Positions 1-9,731 of a DNA stretch of 64,000 bases are shown piece by piece (positions within the stretch are counted from its first letter, which is position 1; every line of letters starts with the position of its first letter). The DNA is from Legionella steigerwaltii (lineage in GTDB: Bacteria > Pseudomonadota > Gammaproteobacteria > Legionellales > Legionellaceae). The notes under the pieces were generated by a model. The model made no database searches and was not told the DNA's origin. It was given only the letters and a program-made list of their open reading frames with translations. The stretch covers positions 1-64,000 of the forward strand of contig NZ_LNYZ01000006.1 in the NCBI RefSeq assembly GCF_001468065.1, read 5' to 3'. The position numbers were made by a program, and so were the translations under genes.

Positions 1-79
1 TACTCATCTCAACAAATTGATTTAGTCAAAAGCGCGTAGAATATCACATAAAATCAATAACTTTTAGACGCCAGGGTAA

Positions 80-388
80 TATATTGACGAGCATCTTGTT
101 ATCCCCTACTCGCTTGATTGCAATGATTTTCGGTTCACTACAACACCTGGTTTTTCATGTGCCAAAGAATTTTATGACCGATTAATGAATACGTTTCGTT
201 ATCTTTATCAAGAAAAACGTCTTGCCATAATGACTATAGGCTTGCATCCACGCCTGAGTGGAAAACCCGACCGCTGTCTTATCTTAAAACAATTTTTAGA
301 TCATTTAACTCAGTATCAAGATATTTGGATAACAAGACGAATCGATATAGCTCAATTTTGGGCGGCAAACTGCCCTCTCAATAACTAA
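80..388 (+). pseudogene. 3' remnant of a PuuE-like polysaccharide deacetylase gene
   Basis: An open stretch of about 102 codons with no credible start begins just after an in-frame TAA at 77. Its translation resembles the C-terminus of PuuE-type (allantoinase-like) polysaccharide deacetylases: LVIPYSLDCNDFRF near its start, then a GLHPRLSGKPDR segment, and RRIDIAQFW near the end. The same frame has further stops at 23 and 65, so the upstream part is broken or lost; no frame in 1-79 gives a convincing continuation. The ATG at 185 is internal to the conserved region and is not a gene start. The family assignment is from remembered conserved motifs, and the loss of function is inferred from the stops and missing N-terminus. 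Confidence 0.7.
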
Positions 389-493
389 AATTACGATCAT
401 AACTCAGTAACTTAGTTTCGATCTTGCTTATAAAATTCAGGAAACACCAAGCCTAGTGCAAGAATCCCGGCTATTCGATCTAAATTATTTACG

Positions 494-584
494 TAGCCTG
501 GGTGCAGCGCAGCGGAACCCGGGGGTTCTCAACATCAACGAACCTCTTAATCCCGGGTTACGGCTTACGCCTCCACCCAGGCTA
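494..584. repeat. Palindromic intergenic repeat, mosaic arms
   Basis: It has the outer arms TAGCCTGGGTG and CACCCAGGCTA. The left inner arm is the GCAGCGCAGCGGAACC type, whereas the right inner arm is complementary to the other subtype (GGCGTAAGCCGTAACC). The two arms therefore pair only at the outside and around CCCGGG. It lies between the deacetylase remnant and the end of flgL, so it could act as a 3' boundary of the flagellar operon. Confidence 0.9.
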
Positions 585-638
585 CAATAGGTTTAAATAT
601 TGATTACCACTCTTACAGAACAATTTTCATTTAAAAAA

Positions 639-1877
639 CTAAATGAAATTGAAAACAGATAACCCCTGTATCAATACAAAGCTTTGTTGTGCAACTTCCA
701 AATTGTATAATTCCTGTTTAAATTCAGAAGCGGCAACTAAAGGATCGACTTCTTGTAATCGCTTTAAGGTAATTTTACTTTGCTCAATCAAATCGGAATT
801 TGCTTCATCCGCATGTTGTAACTGATTCAGTCTGGAACCCAAGTTAGCTCGAGCATCCAAGATGGTACTTAATGCACTATCTATTTGTGCCAATATTTGA
901 TTATTCACTGTTATTGTAGCTGCTTTTTGAGTAGCAGTTGTATAAGGTTGATTCAAGTTATTAATCATATCCTGTATTGTTGCAAAAACAGATTCGTTTT
1001 GAGAAGGCGTGATCAAAAAAGCATCTCCCGGTGCAGGTGTGCCTGAAACTGCCATTTCCATACCATTAAAACTAACCGTCATTCCATCTTGATATAAAGG
1101 TGCATCATCAGGTAGCCCGGTTGGAGGGATCACATTCCCACTGGCTGCACCACTAACCATAACGACCAAATTACCCTGTGAGTTCAATGCAAAGCTCATT
1201 GTGTAATTGTCTGGCACATAAGCTGAAGGAGTAGATACTGAACCTGCATTTACTGATGCTGTTCCTGTATTAAGGGTTCCTGTTTGTTTAATAGAAAAAC
1301 TACCGTTCCCATCAGGTATGCGCATAAAAAGACCATCTCCTGGGTCATTAATCGCCATTTGTAAACTATTACCAACAAGCTGGAAACGCTGCGTACTATC
1401 ACCATTATATACATATTGCCCTGATGCATTTACTGAAAAGGGCATTGTAGATGTCTGGCCTCCGGCAAACATATAATCGCCATTGATATCTTTTGTATTT
1501 GCATAATCGACCAACTCATTCAAAATGATGTTCGCCTCAATTGCTAATGCCTTACGATCTTCCTCAGATAATGTCGCGTTGCCTGCTTGAACCTGAATAT
1601 CTCTTAAACGTTGTAAACTCGTTGTACAATCATTTAAAATCGATTCTTCCATACTGAGTGCACTATCAGCACTTTCACGATTTTTTTGTAGAAGCTCTGT
1701 AAAGCTTATGCGCTGGTTCATGAGTTCAATTTGTGCAAAAGCGATGGGATCATCTGATGAATAACGCACTTTTAAAAAATTTTCATCAAGCTGTTCCTGC
1801 AGTTTTGCCACCTGTGCTTGTTTTTGTAATAAACTATTTATACTATTCTGATAAATTTGATTTGTTGAAATACGCAT
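639..1877 (-). CDS. flgL: Flagellar hook-filament junction protein FlgL (HAP3)
   Basis: FlgL is the second junction protein between the hook and the flagellin filament, exported by the flagellar type III apparatus. The 412-residue product has the flagellin-like N-terminal helix (MRISTNQIYQNS) and a matching C-terminal helix rich in Gln/Leu, with a variable Gly/Ser/Thr-rich central domain (about 150-300), the usual HAP3 plan. It is the last gene of the flgB-L transcription unit and starts 3 bases after the flgK stop codon, so the two are likely translationally coupled. No signal peptide is present, as expected for a flagellar export substrate. Length is slightly above the enteric protein (about 317) because of the larger middle domain. 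Confidence 0.93.
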   Translation of the reverse strand: MRISTNQIYQNSINSLLQKQAQVAKLQEQLDENFLKVRYSSDDPIAFAQIELMNQRISFTELLQKNRESADSALSMEESILNDCTTSLQRLRDIQVQAGNATLSEEDRKALAIEANIILNELVDYANTKDINGDYMFAGGQTSTMPFSVNASGQYVYNGDSTQRFQLVGNSLQMAINDPGDGLFMRIPDGNGSFSIKQTGTLNTGTASVNAGSVSTPSAYVPDNYTMSFALNSQGNLVVMVSGAASGNVIPPTGLPDDAPLYQDGMTVSFNGMEMAVSGTPAPGDAFLITPSQNESVFATIQDMINNLNQPYTTATQKAATITVNNQILAQIDSALSTILDARANLGSRLNQLQHADEANSDLIEQSKITLKRLQEVDPLVAASEFKQELYNLEVAQQSFVLIQGLSVFNFI

Positions 1878-1880
1878 TCA

Positions 1881-3827
1881 TCACCTCATCATGTCAAAAA
1901 GTAAGTCCATCATTTGATTGGCAATTTCCATTAGCTTTGCTGCAGCTTCATACGCTTGCTTGAATTGCAATAAGTTTTCTGCTTCCTCATCAAGATTTAC
2001 TCCACTGATACTTTCCTGATAATCAACAGCTTGTTTATATAAAACCTGAAATGCATCGGAACGATTTTTAGCTTCGTTGGTTTGGCTTCCTGTGTCAGAG
2101 AGCAAATCAGAATAAACGTCAAAAATTGTTTCAGTACCGTTAGAAAAAATATCTTGCTGTTGGATTCCAGCCAAAAGTAAACCATTACGGTTATCACCAT
2201 AGCCGCCCTGATTATACTGTGCAGTAAACTGATCTCCTGCATTCGGTGCACCGGATAAAGTAATCGAATAAGAGGGATTGATAGCATCTGGAATCTGAAC
2301 CACATTGTCTGTGTTTGGAACAAATGGAAGTGGACCCGTGGTAATACCGTCAGTAACGTTGATCAGATTGAACTGAGTTGGGGAGATGAAATCAATGGTA
2401 TATTGTTTAGAAACTCCAGCGGTATTTAAAATAGGTCCTAAAGCAATTTGTCCTTGTCCTGTATTATTTAGGGATGCGCTGGTTTGTACTGGTGATGCGA
2501 GGGCTAACTGACGAGGATCATCCATTAGTAAAGCAAATTTCTCTGCTGCGCCACGTGTCGGCATGAGAGTAAAAGAATCATTATTAGCTAAGTTAGTGAT
2601 GTTATCTACAGTGATGGTCATGCCATCTACTACAATTTGTCCCGCTGGTGGGGCTGGTGGGTTACTAGTCCAATTTAAGGTCACTGAGGATCCATCCGAA
2701 TCACGAATGAGTGTAACCTGGCTCGCGCCTGCATTCGTAACAACTAATTGATAATCACTGATTTTGGTTTGTGAGATATCAGAAATATTTACTGATAATA
2801 CTCCAGACCCTATATTTGTCGCTGCTGCAACTGAGCGATCCAGTTGCATAGCCAAGGTGTTGTAATCGGTAAAAATATTCTGTCCTAATTGATTATTTAA
2901 GTCCATTCCCAAACTATTTTGAGCGTTGAACGCCTGTGCTAAACCAATAGCCATTTGTCCTATGACTTGACTGGCTTTAGATAAAATATTTCGTTCATAA
3001 TCTAACAAACCACCCAATGTTCCGCTGCTTAATTGATTTGTAATGTCTATTTGTTCCGCACCAGTACCCAATAAAACATGAGTCCCTTGAGCTGTTATTT
3101 GATCAAAACTGACTGACAAAGCTCTTTGTGTCGTTCCGATTACCAACATTTGGCCACTACCAATACCCACATTCACCATCCCATTATCTTGTTCCACTAC
3201 AGTTAAATCGGAATACTGAGATAACTGTTTGAGTAATTCATCCCGTTGATCCAATAAATCAGGAGAATTAGATGAATTCATTATTTGCTCATTTACTGCT
3301 GCAAGATTCGATGTTAATTGATTAATTGTATTCGCTATTTCTTTAATCTGCGCCGTTGAGTTTGCTTGATATTGATCAAGATTTTGTTGCAAAAATAAAA
3401 ATTGGCTCGCTAACAATTGACTTTGACTCATAGCAACATTCCGTGAAGCTACATTGTCTGGTGCATTATTTAATTGACCTAGTGAGTCAAAAAAGGACTG
3501 TAATGATGAAGAAAGACTGCTACCATCCTGAGAAAGCAATTTATTAATTTCCAGGGCCTGCTGGTAAAAAGTATCATATTGGGATTTAACACTTGACGTA
3601 CTTCTCACTTGAGCGTTAGCAAATTGATCCACGTTGCGGTACACGTTGTTAACAGCCACTCCTGTACCAATAAATGAACCCGCATAACGTCTGGATGGAG
3701 TTGGAGCAAACTGAATACTTTGTCTTGAATAACCTCGTGTTTTGACATTTGCAATATTATTTCCAGTGACACTCAATGCATTTTGAAAAGCATTCATTCC
3801 TGAATAAGCAATACTTAGTATTGACAT
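1881..3827 (-). CDS. flgK: Flagellar hook-associated protein FlgK (HAP1)
   Basis: FlgK forms the first hook-filament junction zone. The 648-residue protein has the axial-family N-terminus (SIAYSGMNAFQNAL, then NNIANVKTRGYSRQ) and ends with the HAP1 C-terminal helix (NLDEEAENLLQFKQAYEAAA), which in this family packs into the D0 coiled coil. The middle is a long variable insert. It follows flgJ after 51 bases and runs into flgL. Confidence is high because both terminal signatures and the gene order agree. Confidence 0.95.
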   Translation of the reverse strand: MSILSIAYSGMNAFQNALSVTGNNIANVKTRGYSRQSIQFAPTPSRRYAGSFIGTGVAVNNVYRNVDQFANAQVRSTSSVKSQYDTFYQQALEINKLLSQDGSSLSSSLQSFFDSLGQLNNAPDNVASRNVAMSQSQLLASQFLFLQQNLDQYQANSTAQIKEIANTINQLTSNLAAVNEQIMNSSNSPDLLDQRDELLKQLSQYSDLTVVEQDNGMVNVGIGSGQMLVIGTTQRALSVSFDQITAQGTHVLLGTGAEQIDITNQLSSGTLGGLLDYERNILSKASQVIGQMAIGLAQAFNAQNSLGMDLNNQLGQNIFTDYNTLAMQLDRSVAAATNIGSGVLSVNISDISQTKISDYQLVVTNAGASQVTLIRDSDGSSVTLNWTSNPPAPPAGQIVVDGMTITVDNITNLANNDSFTLMPTRGAAEKFALLMDDPRQLALASPVQTSASLNNTGQGQIALGPILNTAGVSKQYTIDFISPTQFNLINVTDGITTGPLPFVPNTDNVVQIPDAINPSYSITLSGAPNAGDQFTAQYNQGGYGDNRNGLLLAGIQQQDIFSNGTETIFDVYSDLLSDTGSQTNEAKNRSDAFQVLYKQAVDYQESISGVNLDEEAENLLQFKQAYEAAAKLMEIANQMMDLLFDMMR

Positions 3828-3878
3828 AATTGTTTGCTCCCTGACCTAATCTTCAAATTACCTTCAGCAGTAGTTACT

Positions 3879-4778
3879 TCAAACTTGCTCTGATAACTCA
3901 CAACGTTGTATTGCCTGATTTAATTCCTCACCATGATAAATTGATAAAATTTTTGTACCATAATCAGGATCGGTGGCATACCCTGCTTTATGCAATTCAT
4001 TAACATAAAGTTCGGGGTTTCTGGCACTGGCTAAAGCATTTTGATATCGCTCACTGTCTTTGATTAAAGAAATATAATCATTAAAACTTTGCTCAACTGA
4101 TGGATATTTTCTAAATGATGCGTTGATTTTAATTGGCGTATCGGCAATATATTCAGTTGTTTTAACATTTACTGAATCAAACTCATTGCTGTTACCAGAT
4201 TTTATGTTGAATAAATTGTTACTGCTGCTGCCATAAGCATCCTTGGTCACATATTTTCCCCACCCTGTTTCTAATGCTGCTTGAGCTATCAAAATTTTAG
4301 GGTCCAAACCAATAATTGATGCTGCTTGTTTTGCTTGGGGCCAAATTGATTTGACAAATTCATCAATTGTACTTGCCGTTTTATCCTGTTTTTCTTCTTT
4401 TACCGCTATGGGAGATATTGAGTTAGAACTAACCTGCATATCCGTTGTTCTTTTTTCTGGTTGTTCTACGGTAGGTAGATTTTGCTCCATTTGTTTCGCA
4501 AGCATATCGGCTAAACCAACACCTTTAGAGTTCGCAATAGTGCTTGCATATTGAGCATCCAGCATATCTTGAAAGGTTTCCCTATCCTTGCCCCTAAATG
4601 GACTCGATTCTTCTAGAAAATGCTGCCCCATGCGCATACTTTTCATCATGGACTGTAAGAATATTCCTTCAAATTGTTTCGCTGCCTCAGGCAGGGCCTC
4701 TTTTTCATTATTTTGTGCTTGAACTTTTAATTCATTCAATGCACTAAAATCACTGGTTGCAATTCCATGTACCGTCAT
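3879..4778 (-). CDS. flgJ: Flagellar rod-assembly protein and muramidase FlgJ
   Basis: This is the bifunctional form of FlgJ: an N-terminal rod-capping domain (residues about 25-100, KQFEGIFLQSMMKSMR) and a C-terminal glucosaminidase/muramidase domain (about 135-295, with IAQAALETGWGK around the expected catalytic Glu and later a GYATDPDYGTKI stretch). The enzyme opens peptidoglycan so that the rod can pass through the periplasm. A Ser/Lys/Glu-rich linker at about 105-135 joins the domains. At 299 residues it is close to the enteric dual-domain protein. It lies between flgI and flgK in the operon. Confidence 0.94.
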   Translation of the reverse strand: MTVHGIATSDFSALNELKVQAQNNEKEALPEAAKQFEGIFLQSMMKSMRMGQHFLEESSPFRGKDRETFQDMLDAQYASTIANSKGVGLADMLAKQMEQNLPTVEQPEKRTTDMQVSSNSISPIAVKEEKQDKTASTIDEFVKSIWPQAKQAASIIGLDPKILIAQAALETGWGKYVTKDAYGSSSNNLFNIKSGNSNEFDSVNVKTTEYIADTPIKINASFRKYPSVEQSFNDYISLIKDSERYQNALASARNPELYVNELHKAGYATDPDYGTKILSIYHGEELNQAIQRCELSEQV

Positions 4779-4819
4779 ATCAATCCTTTATTTTGATGGA
4801 TCACAATTCCAATACCCAC

Positions 4820-5923
4820 CTATATCACGATTAAGGTGGCATTTAAAGCACCTGCTTGCTGTAGTGCTTCAAGTATCGCGATTACATCAGCAGGCGTTGC
4901 TCCTACAGCATTAATCCCTCTAACAATATCCTTTAGTGTCACACCCGGTGGTAATACAAACGCATGATTATTTTTTTGCTCAATGGCAACTTGTGATTGC
5001 TGGGTTGAAACCGTACGCCCACGAGCAAAAGCATTAGGTTGGCTTATCACTGGAGTTTCAGTCACACTCACCACTAAATTACCATGTGAGACCGCCGCCG
5101 ATTTGACAATGACATTAGAGGAAATAACTACCGTTCCTGTACGCGCATTAATAATAATTTTTGCTATCGCCTCAGCAGGTTTGAACTCTATATTTTCCAA
5201 TACCGAAACATAGTCCACACGTTGGGACATTTTCTTGGGCGCAGTGACAACCACTGACGCAGCATCCAAGGCTCTAGCAGTTCCTGGTCCCATCATTTCA
5301 TTAATGGCATCACTCATGCGTTTTGCTGTAGTAAAGTCAGGCATGTGCAAATTAAAAGTTAATTCTTTGGTAAAATAAAAAGGATTAGGAATGTCGACCT
5401 CAATGGTTGCACCATTAGGAATTCGTGCCCCACTTGGCACATTGACTGTAACACTTGTACCATCACTTCCCGATGCACTTACACCAGACACGATCACATT
5501 TCCTTGGGCTACTGCATAAACTCGCCCATCTGCTCCTTTCATTGGGGTCATTAATAAGGTGCCACCTAATAAGCTTTTTGAATCACCAATAGAGGAAACA
5601 TTCACATCCATAGCTTGTCCCTTTTTCATAAAAGAAGACAAACTCGCGGTCACCATCACTGCAGCCATATTTTTTGAATTAAGCTTGGTTCCCGGTTGAA
5701 TGTTTACGCCTAATTGAGTGAGCAAGTTTGCAAAAGTGTCTTCAGTATATCGAGTTCCAGTTTTATCTCCAGTACCATTTAAACCAACAACCAAACCATA
5801 ACCAACTAATTGGTTGGTACGTACGCCAGCCAAAGTCGCGAGATCTTTAATTCGTTCGGCATAAACGTGATTTGCTATCAAGTTTATCGTCAGCATCCAT
5901 GTAATTATCAGCAATCGCCGCAT
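4820..5923 (-). CDS. flgI: Flagellar P-ring protein FlgI
   Basis: FlgI builds the periplasmic P ring around the rod. The 367-residue product has a Sec signal peptide ([12 protein letters not shown], cleavage likely after HVYA at 22), then the conserved [20 protein letters not shown] segment and a [12 protein letters not shown] motif. The C-terminus ([20 protein letters not shown]) is also family-typical. It is separated from the upstream flgH by 176 bases that hold a palindromic repeat, the only long gap in the operon. Confidence 0.96.
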   Translation of the reverse strand: MRRLLIITWMLTINLIANHVYAERIKDLATLAGVRTNQLVGYGLVVGLNGTGDKTGTRYTEDTFANLLTQLGVNIQPGTKLNSKNMAAVMVTASLSSFMKKGQAMDVNVSSIGDSKSLLGGTLLMTPMKGADGRVYAVAQGNVIVSGVSASGSDGTSVTVNVPSGARIPNGATIEVDIPNPFYFTKELTFNLHMPDFTTAKRMSDAINEMMGPGTARALDAASVVVTAPKKMSQRVDYVSVLENIEFKPAEAIAKIIINARTGTVVISSNVIVKSAAVSHGNLVVSVTETPVISQPNAFARGRTVSTQQSQVAIEQKNNHAFVLPPGVTLKDIVRGINAVGATPADVIAILEALQQAGALNATLIVI

Positions 5924-5973
5924 TACAATTTCCTTGTTAATTAAGCATTATTTAAATAAATCGTTCCCAATTG

Positions 5974-6050
5974 TAGCCTGGGTGCAGCGCAGCGGAACCC
6001 GGGAACGATTTAGCGCTGATCCCGGGTTCCGCTGCACTGCACCCAGGCTA
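5974..6050. repeat. Palindromic repeat inside the flagellar operon
   Basis: Its arms TAGCCTGGGTGCAGCGCAGC and the near-complement ending CACCCAGGCTA flank a short loop around CCCGGG. The right arm has one unpaired change (GCACTGC instead of GCGCTGC). The element sits between flgH and flgI without touching either reading frame, in a spot where the other operon gaps are 2-51 bases. A transcribed hairpin here could reduce or protect the distal flgIJKL message. Confidence 0.92.
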
Positions 6051-6099
6051 CCAAGCACTCAGACTACAATACTTCGCTTTGCCAGGCTTATAAGTCACG

Positions 6100-6795
6100 T
6101 TAGGTTGGGAATAATGGACCCCACATAATTCGTGCCAGCCAGCCTTGGGCATTCGTGTTATTCACTTGTCCTGTGCCACCGTACGCAATACGAGCGTTGG
6201 CTATACGATCTGAGGTGACGGAGTTATCGGCTCTGACATCTTGAGGTCGAATAATACCTGATAAACGTACGTATTCTTCTCCTTGATCGATTTTCACCCA
6301 TTTTTCACCCTGTACTACCATGTTACCATTTGCCAGCACCTGCGATACCGTAACTGAAATACTTCCTGCCAATTTATTATTCTGTACCGCTTGGGCAGAC
6401 CCATTGAATTGTCGTTGATTGTTTAAATCAAAATCCATGCTGTAACCACTACCAAAAGAAATAGGTCGTCCTAAAAAGAGCTTGTTCTTAACTACATTAG
6501 TATCGGTTTTCTGCTGTTGCAGAGTTGCATTTTTTGATGCGTTAGTACTTTCAACTAAAAATACTGTAATTATATCTCCTGGATGTCTTGCTCTTGGCGT
6601 TTCAAAAAGAGGTAAGGCAGTTTCCGGACTATAAATTGCTCCCGACTCTTTCCTTAACTCTTTTGGGTCGGGTGTTGTTGGATACGTAGGTGCAAACTCA
6701 GGGTCCTTCCCACGCTGAGGTGGATTTAAAAGTTCACACCCACTCAAAAAAATGGCAACTGATCCTGCAACAAGCAAATTAAATAATTTCATCAA
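6100..6795 (-). CDS. flgH: Flagellar L-ring lipoprotein FlgH
   Basis: FlgH forms the outer-membrane L ring. The 231-residue precursor has a lipoprotein signal peptide with lipobox LSGC (lipidated Cys20), followed by a Pro-rich segment and the conserved HPGDIITVFLVE region and a GSISVTVSQVL/GNMVVQGEKW stretch. The C-terminus (VRADNSVTSDRIANARIAYGG) is diagnostic of the family. It starts 10 bases after flgG ends. A second ATG immediately follows the first, and either could be used. Confidence 0.95.
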   Translation of the reverse strand: MMKLFNLLVAGSVAIFLSGCELLNPPQRGKDPEFAPTYPTTPDPKELRKESGAIYSPETALPLFETPRARHPGDIITVFLVESTNASKNATLQQQKTDTNVVKNKLFLGRPISFGSGYSMDFDLNNQRQFNGSAQAVQNNKLAGSISVTVSQVLANGNMVVQGEKWVKIDQGEEYVRLSGIIRPQDVRADNSVTSDRIANARIAYGGTGQVNNTNAQGWLARIMWGPLFPT

Positions 6796-6805
6796 TGAAA
6801 TCTTC

Positions 6806-7591
6806 TTAAACGGTTTGATTTAGGTATTGCAACATGTTATCCACAGTCTGGATACCTTTTGCCGTAATCTCATAGCTTCTTTGTGCTTGAATCATATTAA
6901 CTAATTCTTCAACCACATTCACATTCGATGCCTCTAAAGAGCCCTGTAACAAGGTGCCGACACCTGAATTTCCTGGATTATTCAATGTTGCTGCACCACT
7001 TGAAGCCGTTTCTATAAAAAGGTTTTGTCCTATAGGCTGAAGTCCTGCTGGGTTGGTAAAATTCGCCAATTGTATGGTTCCAAGTACGGTTGGAGTAGTA
7101 CTTCCAACTACTGTAGCACTTACCACTCCCTCAGTACTAATCGTTACCCCTAAGGTTTGAGCAGGAATATTTATTGAGGGTTGTAATGCATAGCCATTAA
7201 CATCAACGAGCTGCCCTGTGCTATCCACTGTAAAAGTACCATCACGAGTATATGCTTGAGTCCCATCAGGCATCAAAATTGTAAAGAAACCTTGACCTTG
7301 TATCATTAAATCGTAAGGGTTACGTGTATTTTGCGCACTGCCCTGTTCAAATATTTTTTCAGTAGCGGCTAAATGGACACCAGAACCTGCATTGATACCT
7401 GTTGGAATTAAAGAGTTCTCTGAAGATTGAGCGCCTGCCTGACTTGTATTTTGATAAAGTAAATCTTGAAACACTGGTCTATCTTTTTTAAAGCCAGTTG
7501 TGTTGACGTTTGCCAAGTTATTAGCAATCGTAGCAATATTTTTTTCTTGGGCTTCCAAGCCTGATTTGCTTACCCATAATGCTGGTTCCAT
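6806..7591 (-). CDS. flgG: Flagellar distal-rod protein FlgG
   Basis: This 261-residue axial protein has the FlgG N-terminus (MEPALWVSKSGLEAQ, then NIATIANNLANVNTTGFK) and the C-terminal helix ASNVNVVEELVNMIQAQRSY. The GQGFFTILMPDGTQAYTRDG segment is typical of rod and hook proteins. It forms the distal rod crossing the periplasm. It is co-directional with flgF (45 bases upstream) and flgH (10 bases downstream). Confidence 0.95.
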   Translation of the reverse strand: MEPALWVSKSGLEAQEKNIATIANNLANVNTTGFKKDRPVFQDLLYQNTSQAGAQSSENSLIPTGINAGSGVHLAATEKIFEQGSAQNTRNPYDLMIQGQGFFTILMPDGTQAYTRDGTFTVDSTGQLVDVNGYALQPSINIPAQTLGVTISTEGVVSATVVGSTTPTVLGTIQLANFTNPAGLQPIGQNLFIETASSGAATLNNPGNSGVGTLLQGSLEASNVNVVEELVNMIQAQRSYEITAKGIQTVDNMLQYLNQTV

Positions 7592-7636
7592 GGGGATCCC
7601 TCCGCAATTATTCTTACTTATATACTAAAAATGGGG

Positions 7637-8380
7637 TTATTCGTGCAATACTTGTGCCAATTTTAGAAAATTGTCTTCAACTGTAGACATCACTTTCATG
7701 TGTGCATCGTACTCACGTCCAGAGGTAATCATTTCTACCATCTGGTCAATCGCGTTAACATTAGATCCTTCAATAGCACCACTTCGTACCTGGACACTTG
7801 CATCAGCAGCAGGGGGCGTTCCACCATTTTTCAATTGATATAAACCCTCTGAGCTTTTGACAATATTATTTTTATCCAGAGTAACTAACTTAATTCTATC
7901 TAATATAGCCGCGCTTTTGGGATCACCACCAAGCGGAACAACTGTAATCGTACCATCAGCTCCAATGTTTATTTCCTGAGCTGGGGGAATTGAAATGGGT
8001 CCGCCATTGCCTAAAACAGGGTGCCCAGAAGCGGTTGTTAACATGCCATTTACATCCAACCGTAAATTTCCAGCCTTCGTGTACCCCTCTTTACCTTGAC
8101 TGTTACTCACAGCAAACCAGCCATTGCCCTCAATTGCTATATCTAGGTTGCGTCCTGTTGTCGTAATATCGCCAGGACTTAAATCAAGTGCATTTGGATT
8201 TTGTATCGCAAAGGCTGCTCCGCTGTCTGATCCCCCCATATTTGCATACATGGTTTGTGCTTGATACATATCCGCTTTAAAACCAGGAGTATTAACATTC
8301 GCCAAATTATTGGCGATTATTTCCTGGCGCTTAAAACCGATCCGTCCACCACCTGCAGCATTATATAAGATAGGATCCAT
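7637..8380 (-). CDS. flgF: Flagellar proximal-rod protein FlgF
   Basis: FlgF is a proximal-rod component. The 247-residue protein starts MDPILYNAAGGGRIGFKRQE, carries the NNLANVNTPGFKADM axial motif at about 25-40, a GNGWFAVSNSQGKEGYTKAG rod motif, and ends in a helix with IDQMVEMITSGREYDAHMKV. The length and both termini match the family, and it lies between flgE and flgG as usual. No unusual features were seen. Confidence 0.94.
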   Translation of the reverse strand: MDPILYNAAGGGRIGFKRQEIIANNLANVNTPGFKADMYQAQTMYANMGGSDSGAAFAIQNPNALDLSPGDITTTGRNLDIAIEGNGWFAVSNSQGKEGYTKAGNLRLDVNGMLTTASGHPVLGNGGPISIPPAQEINIGADGTITVVPLGGDPKSAAILDRIKLVTLDKNNIVKSSEGLYQLKNGGTPPAADASVQVRSGAIEGSNVNAIDQMVEMITSGREYDAHMKVMSTVEDNFLKLAQVLHE

Positions 8381-8390
8381 GAGTTACCTC

Positions 8391-9716
8391 CTAACGCATA
8401 TTAATAATTGTTTGTGTGATCGCGTCACCAGCACGAATTGATTGTGCATTCGCCTGAAAATCACGTTGTGCACTAATCAAATCAACTAACTCACTGGTTA
8501 AATCCACATTAGATTGTTCCAACATGCCCGATTTAATGGCACCTAATCCACCTGTATTACCAACTCCTACCAAAGGTTGGCCTGAAGCGGAAGTTTGTGT
8601 CCAGCAAACATTTCCTACGTTTTGTAACCCTGTAGGATCGGCAAAATTAGCTAATTGAATTTGTCCCATAGCCATGGACTGACCATTGGTATAAATACCT
8701 AGAATCAGGCCACTATCATCAATATTTAAACTAGCTAAGCTTCCTGTTGTATAACCGTTTGATGAAGTAGATTGAACAGCAAATGGGCTACCAAACTGAG
8801 TACTGTTTGTTAAATCAACATTTAAATTTAAAGGATCAGCCCCATTATTCAAGTTAAGCGATAATGGAATCAAGTTATTCGCTATAGGCGCACCACCAGG
8901 ACTAGCTATCCCAACAAACGATCCATCAGTATTAAAATTCATCTCAAACAGATTCGCAGTATTACCTGTACCTGTAATAGGTGGAACATCCTGATTATCG
9001 ATTTGAAATGCAACATACCATTGATTTTCTGTACCTGGAGGTGTTGCAGCATTAGGTTGTCCCGATGCGGCAGCAGAATTTGCTTTAATAAAATACATAC
9101 TCAGCACATGAGAATTACCTAAACTATCATAAATAGTCAATGAGGTTGGATTATTATAAGAACTACTCAGCGGTGCTGTTCCACCAGTCCAGTCAACTGC
9201 TGGGGGTGTACTTTGCGAATTTAAATTAACACCAGTTGTCACCGTAGTACTTGCCTGAGGGCTTATATTCTCTGTATTTATCTGCAATTTCCCTGACGTT
9301 CCAGTAATATTCCCTTTTCCGTCTGAAAGTAGCCCAGTCAGATATTGTCCGTTAGCATTGGTAATATAATTTTGGTTATTCAAACTAAACTCACCAGCAC
9401 GTGTATAGACTGGTCCGCCTCCTGGATTTTCTAAAATAAAAAATCCAGAGCCATTCACTGCCAAATCCAGACTGTTTGTACTATTGGTTAAATTTCCTGA
9501 TGCAAACTGTTGTTGAACCGAGGTTAACATCACTCCACCACCAATAGAGGTACTGCCAGCACCAAAGCTACCATAACCACCGAATGAGTAAATATCGCCA
9601 AAATCCGCACGAGATCCTTTAAATCCTACTGTAGAAGAATTTGCTATATTATTGCCTATAACGTCCAAATTACTTGTTGCTGCTTGAAGTCCACTTAGTG
9701 CTGCGTCAAAAATCAT
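8391..9716 (-). CDS. flgE: Flagellar hook protein FlgE
   Basis: FlgE polymerises into the flexible hook. The 441-residue protein has the axial N-terminus (FDAALSGLQAATSNLDVIGN, then SSTVGFKGSRADF), a GSGFFILENPGGGPVYTRAG segment, a large Asn/Ser/Thr-rich surface domain and a C-terminal helix (SNVDLTSELVDLISAQRDFQ). It follows flgD, the hook cap gene, after 15 bases. Length is within the normal range (about 400-450). Confidence 0.95.
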   Translation of the reverse strand: MIFDAALSGLQAATSNLDVIGNNIANSSTVGFKGSRADFGDIYSFGGYGSFGAGSTSIGGGVMLTSVQQQFASGNLTNSTNSLDLAVNGSGFFILENPGGGPVYTRAGEFSLNNQNYITNANGQYLTGLLSDGKGNITGTSGKLQINTENISPQASTTVTTGVNLNSQSTPPAVDWTGGTAPLSSSYNNPTSLTIYDSLGNSHVLSMYFIKANSAAASGQPNAATPPGTENQWYVAFQIDNQDVPPITGTGNTANLFEMNFNTDGSFVGIASPGGAPIANNLIPLSLNLNNGADPLNLNVDLTNSTQFGSPFAVQSTSSNGYTTGSLASLNIDDSGLILGIYTNGQSMAMGQIQLANFADPTGLQNVGNVCWTQTSASGQPLVGVGNTGGLGAIKSGMLEQSNVDLTSELVDLISAQRDFQANAQSIRAGDAITQTIINMR

Positions 9717-9731
9717 TTTAGCCTCCTGCTC

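Noticed and set aside
185..388. A 67-codon gene starting at 185
   Set aside because: The conserved deacetylase-like sequence continues upstream of this ATG, so it is part of a gene remnant and not a start.
1997..2323. A 108-codon minus-strand frame inside flgK
   Set aside because: It lies in another frame of a well-supported gene, with no ribosome-binding site or recognisable product.
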